Below, piece by piece: positions 1 through 5,955 of a DNA stretch of 7,240 nucleotides. The stretch is from JBGOUV01 sp041477815 (GTDB lineage: Bacteria; Acidobacteriota; Terriglobia; Bryobacterales; JACQDG01). The position numbers and the translations under genes are program-made. The notes beneath the pieces are model-generated. The model saw only the letters and a list, made by a program, of their open reading frames with translations. It was not told where the DNA came from and did not search any database. The stretch spans positions 1 through 7,240 of the forward strand of contig JBGOUV010000363.1 of NCBI GenBank assembly GCA_041477815.1, read 5' to 3'. Position 1 is the stretch's first letter; each line of letters starts with the position of its first letter.

Positions 1-129
1 GGTCCCGGTGGCCACCACCTGCAGCTCCAGCTCCGGCCGCGCGGCCAGGGCCCGCATCAACGCCTTCAGCCGCCCATAGTTCGCCCGATCCGCCAACACC
101 ACGCATACTTTGCGCCCGGTCGCCGTCAC
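1..129 (-). CDS. neuC: NeuC-like UDP-N-acetylglucosamine 2-epimerase, N-terminal fragment cut by window edge
   Basis: Only the first 43 codons are present; the gene runs off the left edge. The peptide reads as a short leader, a hydrophobic beta strand (KVCVVLADR), then RANYGRLKALMRAL and a second strand (LELQVVATGT). This matches the start of the hydrolysing UDP-GlcNAc 2-epimerase (NeuC/GlmS-like GT-B fold) family, whose usual opening is a strand followed by R-A-[D/E]-Y-G. Here the acidic residue is Asn (RANYG). In that family the enzyme releases UDP from UDP-HexNAc and inverts C2, giving ManNAc or a related sugar in the cytoplasm, which is the substrate of NeuB-type synthases. That role fits the NeuB homologue two genes upstream. 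The GTG start at 129-127 overlaps the methyltransferase stop (GTGA). A GGAG lies only two bases before it, so ribosome recruitment may depend on coupling. The missing part might carry a fused domain. Identity rests on a short stretch, so it is likely but not certain. Confidence 0.72.
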   Translation of the reverse strand, partial: MTATGRKVCVVLADRANYGRLKALMRALAARPELELQVVATGT

Positions 130-1016
130 TTCTCCAGTGCAAAGGCGGTGAAGCTCTTGGGCGAGTAAGGCGTGCGCCGCAGCACTTGTTTGACCCACCG
201 CCGGATCTCCTGCGCCGGAGCGCCGAACTTCGGCTTCCGGGCCGGGGCTAGCCCGCCCAGCCGCAGCAGCGAATTCCCCAACGAATCCGCCGCCCGCTCC
301 AGCGGGCGCACCACGATCTGCCGAAAGCCCGCCTTCTCGAATGCCGCCACCCACTCGCGCCGCCGGTACTCGTGCTCGCCGTTCTGGCGCCGCGTCAGCA
401 CCAGGTCGGTCGGATACCCGTTCCGCTCCAGGAAGTCCCGCCCGTACACCACATTCAGGAGCTCCTCGACCTGCGCATCGGACATCTCATCCGGCTGAAA
501 ACGGTCAAACCCCAGCACCCAGCCCCCGGGCCTCAGCACCCGGCGGGCTTCCCGCGCCGACGGCTCCAGGTCGTCGCTGTGGTGCCAGCTCTCGATCTCC
601 ACCACGAAATCCACTGACCCGTCGGGCAGTTCCAGGTGGTCGAAGCTCCCCACCACCGGCGTGACTTTGTGGACTAGCGCCTCCCCCAGCACCCAGCGGA
701 TCACCTTCGGTTGCAGCGCCGCCACCACCTGGTCGGAGCACTCCACCGCATAGATATGATCAATCCCCTCCCGCCTTGCCAGCACCGCCGACAGAACCGC
801 GGTCCCCGCTCCCAGCTCCACTCCCTTTCCCGCCAGCCTCCCCCCCCGCAACCGCTCCCCGGTGCACAGCAGCTTTTCGAGCTGCCGCGGCGAGTAATGC
901 GTGTACTGGTGGACCGCCGCCTCCGGCGAAACTCCCTGTAGCTTCCGCGCGAAGCCGTTGCGCAGATCCAGCGCCCGCCGGTTGACCACCCCTCCCGGTA
1001 TGGCCCAGTATTGCAT
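126..1016 (-). CDS. SAM-dependent class I methyltransferase
   Basis: A 296-residue protein with a Rossmann-type SAM-binding core. Motif I is VELGAGTA at about residues 66-73. The acidic residue ending strand 2 is E92 in IYAVECSD. The motif IV region is VDFVVEIESWHH at about 135-146, and the post-motif is LRPGG at 161-165. About 60 residues precede the core (including HQYTHYSPRQLEKLL) and about 130 follow it, probably forming the acceptor pocket. No membrane segment is seen, so the enzyme should be cytoplasmic. It sits between the NeuB and NeuC homologues, which suggests it methylates a nonulosonate, its precursor or the growing glycan; the acceptor cannot be read from sequence. The start is ambiguous. 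ATG at 1016 leaves 8 bases after the neuB stop and has no Shine-Dalgarno. In-frame GTG at 1025 overlaps that stop by one base (TAGTG) and has TGGAG 11 bases upstream. The difference is three residues. The stop overlaps the next gene as GTGA. Confidence 0.88.
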   Translation of the reverse strand: MQYWAIPGGVVNRRALDLRNGFARKLQGVSPEAAVHQYTHYSPRQLEKLLCTGERLRGGRLAGKGVELGAGTAVLSAVLARREGIDHIYAVECSDQVVAALQPKVIRWVLGEALVHKVTPVVGSFDHLELPDGSVDFVVEIESWHHSDDLEPSAREARRVLRPGGWVLGFDRFQPDEMSDAQVEELLNVVYGRDFLERNGYPTDLVLTRRQNGEHEYRRREWVAAFEKAGFRQIVVRPLERAADSLGNSLLRLGGLAPARKPKFGAPAQEIRRWVKQVLRRTPYSPKSFTAFALEK

Positions 1017-1024
1017 ATTCGGCA

Positions 1025-2053
1025 CTAGCTGTCCGGCTCCAAGTCTTCCTCCGAGAGCAAGGCGTCGGCCGCCACAGCCCGCCGCAGCCTGCGATGCAGC
1101 AGTTCCTTGAGCCGCATCGCCGGTATCCCCGTACCCGGCTTCTTCACAGCCAGGTCCGCCTCGGTCAGATCCTCGCCCGGCTGCAGGTCGCGGCGCGCCA
1201 CCACGCTCTTGGTGAAGATCCGGCGCATGCCCAGCAGCTCCTCCGCCACCGCGTCCTTGTCCACCGGATGGGCCAGGGCCCTCTCCAGGAAACGCACTCC
1301 TTCCACGAGCTGCCGCAGCTCCGTCGTGGTCACCGACGACGCCACGTCCGGCCCGAAGCATTCCCGCGAGAGCACCACGTGGACTTCGATCAAGTCCGCC
1401 CCCAGCGCCGCCGCCGCCAGCCCGGCGTAGATGGTCCCCGAATGGTCCGACAACCCCACCGGACACCCGTACCGCTCCCGCAGCTCGGCGATCACGTTCA
1501 GCCCCAGCCGCTCCGGCGGGCATGGGTAAATCGTAGTACACTGCATCACCGCTACAGGCGTGTCCAACCGCCGCAACGTCTCCACCGCCCGGTCCAGATC
1601 CTCCCACTTAGCCATCCCCGTCGACAGGATGACACCCCCGCCCGTCCGCGCCAGGCGCTCGATGAGGGGCAAATTGGTGATCTCTCCCGCCCCCACCTTC
1701 CAGACCGGCAGGCCGATCGGCTCCAGCAGATCCACCGCTTCTATCGAGAACGGAGACGAGAAGAATTCCAGCCCCACCCGCCGCGCGTGTTCGGCCAGCC
1801 CTCGCCACTGCTCGGCGGTAAACTCCATCCGCCGCCAGTACTCGTACCGCGTCTCGTCCTGGGAGCTGAACCGCGCCCGCCACGGCTCCCCCGGCGTGCT
1901 CTCGGCGGCCGCTATGTGGGTCTGAAACTTCACCGCGTCCGCCCCCGCCCGCGCCACCGCATCGACGTAGGCGTGCGCCGTGCCCAGGCTCCCGTCGTGG
2001 TTCTGGGCCACCTCGGCGATGATCCGCCGCCGTCCCTGCGTCAGCCAGCTCAT
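1025..2053 (-). CDS. neuB: NeuB-family nonulosonic acid (sialic/legionaminic-type) synthase with C-terminal SAF domain
   Basis: A 342-residue protein, the usual length for NeuB/SpsE enzymes, which condense phosphoenolpyruvate with ManNAc or a related sugar in the cytoplasm. The TIM-barrel half shows IAEVAQNHDGS (12-22), VKFQTH (41-46), FFSSPFS (97-103), KVGAGEITN (119-127), STGMA (144-148), QCTTIYPCPP (171-180), GLSDHSGT (200-207) and IEVHVVLSRECFGPD (222-236). The presumed metal ligands, His in SDH and His in EVH, are kept. A SAF/antifreeze-like domain follows at about 280-340 (SVVARRDLQPGE, KKPGTGIP). Several signature residues differ from typical sialic acid synthases: QCT for HCT, EVH for EKH, GPDV for GPDH, and TKS where RRS is common. 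It may belong to a subfamily with another sugar product, so the substrate is left open. The ATG start overlaps the stop of the upstream small gene (ATGA). No Shine-Dalgarno is seen, which fits translational coupling. Confidence 0.9.
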   Translation of the reverse strand: MSWLTQGRRRIIAEVAQNHDGSLGTAHAYVDAVARAGADAVKFQTHIAAAESTPGEPWRARFSSQDETRYEYWRRMEFTAEQWRGLAEHARRVGLEFFSSPFSIEAVDLLEPIGLPVWKVGAGEITNLPLIERLARTGGGVILSTGMAKWEDLDRAVETLRRLDTPVAVMQCTTIYPCPPERLGLNVIAELRERYGCPVGLSDHSGTIYAGLAAAALGADLIEVHVVLSRECFGPDVASSVTTTELRQLVEGVRFLERALAHPVDKDAVAEELLGMRRIFTKSVVARRDLQPGEDLTEADLAVKKPGTGIPAMRLKELLHRRLRRAVAADALLSEEDLEPDS

Positions 2054-2463
2054 CGCAGCATCCAGTACCAGAACGATGTGCCTTCCACTCGCCGCCACGA
2101 CTCGTCCGCCGGCGGCGGATCGGCCTTGGCCGTGAGCAACGCCCGTACCCCCACCTTCTCAAACGCCCGCCGTACCTCCGCCCGCCGCTCCACCGGACCC
2201 TCCCAATAGTCCCCCGCCGACTCCCCCGGAATATGCGCCACCACCCGCGCCTGCGCCAGCCGCACCCACACCACGTCCGGACTCGGCAGCCCGATCAATC
2301 CCACTCGGTCCCCGACCCGCACCCCGGCTCCCTGCAACTCCGCCACCGCCTGCGAATAAGGCCTGGCAGTCCCGGTACGCCATGAACGGCGACGGGGCAG
2401 CGTACCTAGCGCCGCCGCCAACGCCACACACACCCCGGTCGGCACCGCGTGCCAGCCCTTCAC
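2050..2463 (-). CDS. Small membrane-anchored or periplasmic protein resembling a detached C-terminal domain
   Basis: A 137-residue protein of no family I can name. It opens with a hydrophobic stretch at about residues 6-22 (VPTGVCVALAAALGTL) followed by a basic patch (PRRRSWR), so it is probably a membrane anchor or signal peptide. The rest is a compact soluble domain with AVAELQGAGVRVGDRVGLIG, then VVWVRLAQARVVAHIP, VRRAFEKVGVRALLTA, and a Trp-rich end (SWRRVEGTSFWYWMLR). From memory, this layout resembles the soluble C-terminal part found behind the last helix of some large membrane proteins; that is inference. The GTG start at 2463-2461 overlaps the stop of the upstream membrane protein (GTGA). 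It has a good Shine-Dalgarno, GGAG five bases before the start and GGAGG ten bases before. Its stop overlaps neuB (ATGA). The overlaps and ribosome site argue for a real gene. Codons for residues about 24-38 look atypical for the operon. Confidence 0.72.
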   Translation of the reverse strand: MKGWHAVPTGVCVALAAALGTLPRRRSWRTGTARPYSQAVAELQGAGVRVGDRVGLIGLPSPDVVWVRLAQARVVAHIPGESAGDYWEGPVERRAEVRRAFEKVGVRALLTAKADPPPADESWRRVEGTSFWYWMLR

Positions 2464-3860
2464 CGCGTCTCCGCCTCCGGCCGGCAAACCACCATTCCGG
2501 GGGCATTCCTCCGCTCCCCTCCCCGGACCAGCAGCAACTGCCGCCCCGCCGCCACCGGCGTCTCTCTCACCGCCTCCCAGAACTTCAGACAATCCTCCAA
2601 CCGGGTCTCCGGCGCGGCCAGCACGCGAATCCGTGCGTCTCCCCCGGGGTGCGCCACGGCCACGAATTCCGCCCCGCTGAACCACGGCTTCAACTGCACG
2701 GCGGGCAGCCGCAACCCCTCTGGCGCCGCCCGCGTCACCGCCCTCTCCAGCGCCGTATTCCACCCCTCCAGAAACTCCGTGGTCGCAAAATCCCCCGGCG
2801 ACAGGCTGTCCCGATACCGCCTCTGCTGCCAGTAGTACACCGGCGCCGCCGCCAGCAGCAACACCACCGCCGCCCCCTTCCACCGCCGGCTCACCGCGTC
2901 CACCGCCCCGCCCGCCGCCACCGCCAGCGCCACCCCTGCCGGATACCTATACCGCGGCTGCCGGGCCTTCTTCCGGATCGCCACCCCCACCCCCACCGGG
3001 ACCGCCACCAGCAGTACCGCCGTTACCACCCAGCGCGCTCCCGCCCGGCCCCGCAGCGCCGCCACCACCAGCGCCAGCCCCGCCACCACCGCCGCTACCA
3101 TCCACTTGTCCGGATCCCGCAGCCACACCAGGTAGCTGAATAATCGCAGCGTCTCCCGCGCCCCTCCGAACAGGGACGGCAACCCGGGCCCCAGCGTCGT
3201 TCCCCTCCCGGCCAGCGTGGCCCACAACCCCACCGCCGCCAGAAACGGAATCCCGCACGCCAGCCAGGCCGCCCGGTCCCGGCGCCGGTCTCTGCCCAAC
3301 AGATAGTATCCCGCCAGCACCCCGGGAATCGACAGCGCCGCCGCCATGGAGTGGAGTCCCACTGCTGCCAGCAGCAAGAAGCCGGCCCCTGCCGCTCCTC
3401 CCCGCGACAGGGCATACAGTGCTCCCAGAATCAGCGGCAGGCTCCACACAAACGTATAGTAGGTCTTAATGAATAGCGCCTCTCCACCCGAGGCGTGCCA
3501 CCCAAACACGCACGCCACCGCCACCGCCGCGACGGCCGTCTCAAACCACTGGCGCGACAGCGCGTACAGCAGCAGCACGCTGGCCAAATGCGCCGCCATC
3601 GCCGCCCCGTAGGTCCAGGGGTCGTACAGCGGAAACCGCCAGTCGCCATACACCCGCGCCAGCCGGTACAGCGGGAAGACGTGCACGTCCTGCGGCGCCA
3701 GCAGCTTCCCCCACTCACCGGCCCCGATCTGGCGACTCACCGCCAGGAGCTCCAGCTCGTTGGTCCCGAACGCCAGGCTTCGCCGCAGCGGGACCCACAG
3801 CGCCACGGTGGCCCCCAGCGCCGCCGCCAGCACCACGACCCTCCACCGGATCCCTGTCAT
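2460..3860 (-). CDS. Polytopic membrane protein, possible GT-C type glycosyltransferase
   Basis: A 466-residue protein with roughly ten or eleven hydrophobic segments, at about residues 6-24, 86-102, 107-123, 136-152, 158-188 (two), 198-217, 252-269, 276-294, 305-325 and 328-343. A soluble tail of about 120 residues follows and is likely periplasmic. Helix 1 is followed by a long loop (about 25-85) with acidic and aromatic residues: TNELELLAV, APQDVHVFPLYRL and YGDWRFPLYDPWTYG. An acidic first loop and a later basic loop (KKARQPRYRYP, 297-306) are the general plan of GT-C enzymes, which use polyprenyl-linked sugars at the outer face of the membrane. No decisive family motif is visible, so a polymerase or an uncharacterised membrane protein remains possible. 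The ATG start at 3860 overlaps the glycosyltransferase stop (ATGA). The frame stays open for 26 codons further upstream, but that stretch is a Gly-rich shadow of the upstream gene. No Shine-Dalgarno is seen. Confidence 0.8.
   Translation of the reverse strand: MTGIRWRVVVLAAALGATVALWVPLRRSLAFGTNELELLAVSRQIGAGEWGKLLAPQDVHVFPLYRLARVYGDWRFPLYDPWTYGAAMAAHLASVLLLYALSRQWFETAVAAVAVACVFGWHASGGEALFIKTYYTFVWSLPLILGALYALSRGGAAGAGFLLLAAVGLHSMAAALSIPGVLAGYYLLGRDRRRDRAAWLACGIPFLAAVGLWATLAGRGTTLGPGLPSLFGGARETLRLFSYLVWLRDPDKWMVAAVVAGLALVVAALRGRAGARWVVTAVLLVAVPVGVGVAIRKKARQPRYRYPAGVALAVAAGGAVDAVSRRWKGAAVVLLLAAAPVYYWQQRRYRDSLSPGDFATTEFLEGWNTALERAVTRAAPEGLRLPAVQLKPWFSGAEFVAVAHPGGDARIRVLAAPETRLEDCLKFWEAVRETPVAAGRQLLLVRGGERRNAPGMVVCRPEAETR
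2469..2478 (-). promoter_or_regulatory. Shine-Dalgarno of the small orphan-domain gene
   Basis: On the minus strand, GGAGG (2478-2474) and GGAG (2472-2469) lie ten and five bases before the GTG start at 2463. This is the clearest ribosome binding site in the window. It lies inside the 3' end of the upstream membrane-protein gene. It supports the GTG as the start even though that gene's reading frame stays open much further upstream. Confidence 0.6.
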
Positions 3861-4705
3861 CGCGGCGCCAGATACTTCTTCGCCACCACGCGGTCCAGGA
3901 ATCCCGCCCGCACCCCCGCCCGCGCCATCCGCTCCCACAGAATCTTGTCATTGCAGTATCCGTACCGCCAGATATCCACACCAAAGGGCAGGAAGCGCAG
4001 ATACGACCGGTACATCACCGTCCGCTGCGGGATGCTGCACTGGTTGAACGGCCGCCTCCCCAGGGCGAAGCCCTCCCGGCCGATCTCCTTCCACACGCCC
4101 GGCGCCGTCTCTCCCCACTGCTTGCCGAACACGAACTCGTAGTCCCCCTCCTGCGCGCACGCCAGCAGCGACTCGACGTGGTCCGGCAGGTACTCGTCGT
4201 CGTCGTCCAGGTGCGCTACCCACCTCCCGTGCGCCAGCTCCAGCGCTTTGTTCTTGGGGTGGCTCCCTGCCACCCGATGCCGGTACACCGGGTTCCTGGG
4301 CAGCTTGGACCGCTCCGGCAGATTGAGCCACCGCACCCGGGTATCCGCGACTTGTCGCAGTCTCTCTTCTGTATCGTCAGTACAGTGATCCCCCACCACC
4401 AGAATCTCCAGGTTGCAATACGTCTGCGCCAGCACCGACGGCACGCACCGCTCCACCAGCAACTGGCTCCGGTTGTAGGTCGAGATGCACACCGTCACCA
4501 GCGGCTCGCCGGCCGTCCCGTACGCCGCCGCCTCCCGCTGCCGCGCCGCCTCCAGGCGCGGCCTGTCTTCCTTCGCCCACCGCCGCAACTGCCACTCCAG
4601 ACGCAGGTCCCGGTGCAGCCGCCACAGGTTCGGCCACATCCGGTACAGTGGCCGCCGCAGCGGCGCCGTGCGCTCCACGAACTGCCACCAGGCGCTTAGT
4701 TCCAT
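3857..4705 (-). CDS. Family 2 glycosyltransferase (GT-A fold)
   Basis: A 282-residue, probably cytoplasmic enzyme that would transfer a sugar from a nucleotide donor to the growing glycan. The GT-A core starts at about residue 68 with LVTVCISTYNRSQLL. It continues with SVLAQTYCNLEILVVGDHCTDDT (90-112), the usual strand and nucleotide-binding region, then KNKALELAHGRWVAHLDDDDEYLPDHV (151-177), where the DDDDE cluster is the expected DXD metal and nucleotide site. The tail includes FNQCSIPQRTVMYRS and a possible membrane-proximal aromatic stretch (FGVDIWRYGYCNDKILWERM). About 65 residues precede the core. They are rich in Trp, Arg and Leu, look amphipathic, and may lie on the membrane. I chose ATG 4705, which has GGTGGTGA upstream and overlaps the wzt stop by 10 bases. 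An in-frame ATG at 4732 would add nine residues and lengthen the overlap. Donor and acceptor are unknown. Its stop overlaps the next start as ATGA. Confidence 0.92.
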   Translation of the reverse strand: MELSAWWQFVERTAPLRRPLYRMWPNLWRLHRDLRLEWQLRRWAKEDRPRLEAARQREAAAYGTAGEPLVTVCISTYNRSQLLVERCVPSVLAQTYCNLEILVVGDHCTDDTEERLRQVADTRVRWLNLPERSKLPRNPVYRHRVAGSHPKNKALELAHGRWVAHLDDDDEYLPDHVESLLACAQEGDYEFVFGKQWGETAPGVWKEIGREGFALGRRPFNQCSIPQRTVMYRSYLRFLPFGVDIWRYGYCNDKILWERMARAGVRAGFLDRVVAKKYLAPR

Positions 4706-5955
4706 GGTTCGGTCACCACCGCCGTCGTCCATCGCAGATCCGGCCGCACCGCCCCCGGCCACCGCCCGAACCACTCCCCCCGGTCCTCCACGATGTCCTG
4801 CACCTCGAACAGCAGCAGGTCGGTGTGCTGGTACAGCACCCCCTTCACCCCGCCCTGATAGAACTTCACGAACACCGTGTAGCTCCCCGCGTTCAGCAGG
4901 TTTCCGGGCACCCGGCATACGCTCCGGAACAGTCCCTCCGGGTGCGGCTTCCCGTGCCAGCACGGCTCCCGAGCCGTGGTGGAGTTGAAAATACACACTC
5001 CCTCTTGATTATGCACAAACAGGCTCAGGCCCACCCGGGTTCCCGGTTTCCGGTTCCAGTATTCGACCTCCACCTGGAACGGCGTGTTCACCGTAATGGC
5101 CTCCGGCTCGATCCGCGCCAGCCGGATGCGGATGCGGTCGTTGCCCGGCGCCGTCTCCGCGTCCGGCCACTCCCGGCTGGAGCAAGCCTCCATCCCTCCG
5201 GTCAGATACTCGCTCACCACTGCGTCCACGTCCGTGCTGTCGGCCGTGATCCGCCCCCCTTCCATTTGGATCACCCGCCCGCACAACCCCCGCACCGCCG
5301 TCATGTTGTGGCTCACGAACAGCACCGTACGTCCCTCCCCCGCCACCTCCCCCATCTTCCCCAGACACTTCTTCTGGAATACCGCATCCCCCACCGCCAG
5401 CACTTCATCCACCAGCAGGATCTCCGGATCCAGGTGCGCCGCTACGGCGAAGGCCAGCCGCAGGTACATCCCGCTCGAGTAATGTTTTACCGCCGTGTCC
5501 AGGAACTTCTCCACCTCGGCGAAAGCTACAATCTGCTCGAACCGCCGCTCGATCTCGGCCCGCTTCATTCCCAGGATGGCCCCGTTCAGGTAGACGTTCT
5601 CCCGGCCCGTCAGGTCCGGATGGAACCCCGTGCCCACTTCCAGGAGCGAGCCTACCCGCCCCCGGATTTCCGCCTCCCCGGCCGTCGGCTCCGTGATCCG
5701 CGACAGGATCTTCAGTAAGGTAGTCTTCCCCGCTCCATTTCTCCCGATCACCCCGACCACCTCGCCCCGCCCGATCTCAAACGAGACGTCCCGGACCGCC
5801 CAGATCGACTCCGGCGCGCCCGCCCCGTTGCGCCGCCACAGCCACCCCGCCGCCTCCGCCAGCGCTTCCCCCAGCGTCCGGTACTTGTCCGCCCGGCGGC
5901 GCCCCAGGGTGTAGAGCTTTCCCAATCCCTGCGTCCGGATCGCGATCTCACTCAT
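4696..5955 (-). CDS. wzt: Polysaccharide export ABC transporter ATPase with C-terminal glycan-recognition domain (Wzt-like)
   Basis: A 419-residue ATPase that would power export of a lipid-linked polysaccharide across the inner membrane together with the permease upstream. The nucleotide-binding domain holds Walker A GRNGAGKTT (71-79) and the family-typical GSLLEVGTGFHPDLTGREN (102-120). It also has the signature YSSGMYLRLAFA (159-170), Walker B ILLVDEVLAVGD (179-190) and the switch His in SHN (215-217). A linker leads to a domain at about 270-419 (from GNDRIRIRLARI to the end) in the position of the Wzt C-terminal domain. In E. coli O8/O9a-type systems that domain binds the modified end of the glycan. 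The plain TagH type of about 250 residues lacks it. ATG 5955 overlaps the permease stop (ATGA); the open frame upstream is a Gly/Ala-rich shadow of the permease. No Shine-Dalgarno is evident. Confidence 0.95.
   Translation of the reverse strand: MSEIAIRTQGLGKLYTLGRRRADKYRTLGEALAEAAGWLWRRNGAGAPESIWAVRDVSFEIGRGEVVGVIGRNGAGKTTLLKILSRITEPTAGEAEIRGRVGSLLEVGTGFHPDLTGRENVYLNGAILGMKRAEIERRFEQIVAFAEVEKFLDTAVKHYSSGMYLRLAFAVAAHLDPEILLVDEVLAVGDAVFQKKCLGKMGEVAGEGRTVLFVSHNMTAVRGLCGRVIQMEGGRITADSTDVDAVVSEYLTGGMEACSSREWPDAETAPGNDRIRIRLARIEPEAITVNTPFQVEVEYWNRKPGTRVGLSLFVHNQEGVCIFNSTTAREPCWHGKPHPEGLFRSVCRVPGNLLNAGSYTVFVKFYQGGVKGVLYQHTDLLLFEVQDIVEDRGEWFGRWPGAVRPDLRWTTAVVTEPWN

Noticed and set aside
1017..1607. 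Upstream extension of the methyltransferase frame into neuB
   Set aside because: The extra residues are a Gly/Arg-rich shadow of neuB with no similarity to a methyltransferase domain.
1094..2209. A 371-codon plus-strand open frame antisense to neuB
   Set aside because: It is a Pro/Arg/His/Gln-rich translation with no motif. Its length is explained by very high GC and strong codon bias on the opposite strand, and the neuB homologue there is unmistakable.
2464..2883. Upstream extension of the orphan-domain frame to an ATG at 2883
   Set aside because: The extension is Gly/Ala-rich shadow sequence inside the membrane-protein gene, while the GTG at 2463 has a good ribosome site and a GTGA overlap.
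2810..3080. Repeated GCC/CCG-rich tracts that look like a repeat region
   Set aside because: These are runs of Ala, Val and Gly codons in membrane helices. No exact repeat unit or regular spacing is seen.
2382..3143. A 253-codon plus-strand open frame antisense to the membrane protein
   Set aside because: Almost entirely Arg, Pro, His and Gln repeats, which is a by-product of hydrophobic GC-rich codons read in antisense.
4648..5718. A 356-codon plus-strand open frame antisense to wzt
   Set aside because: Low-complexity composition rich in His, Pro, Arg and Gln with no domain. It mirrors the coding periodicity of wzt.
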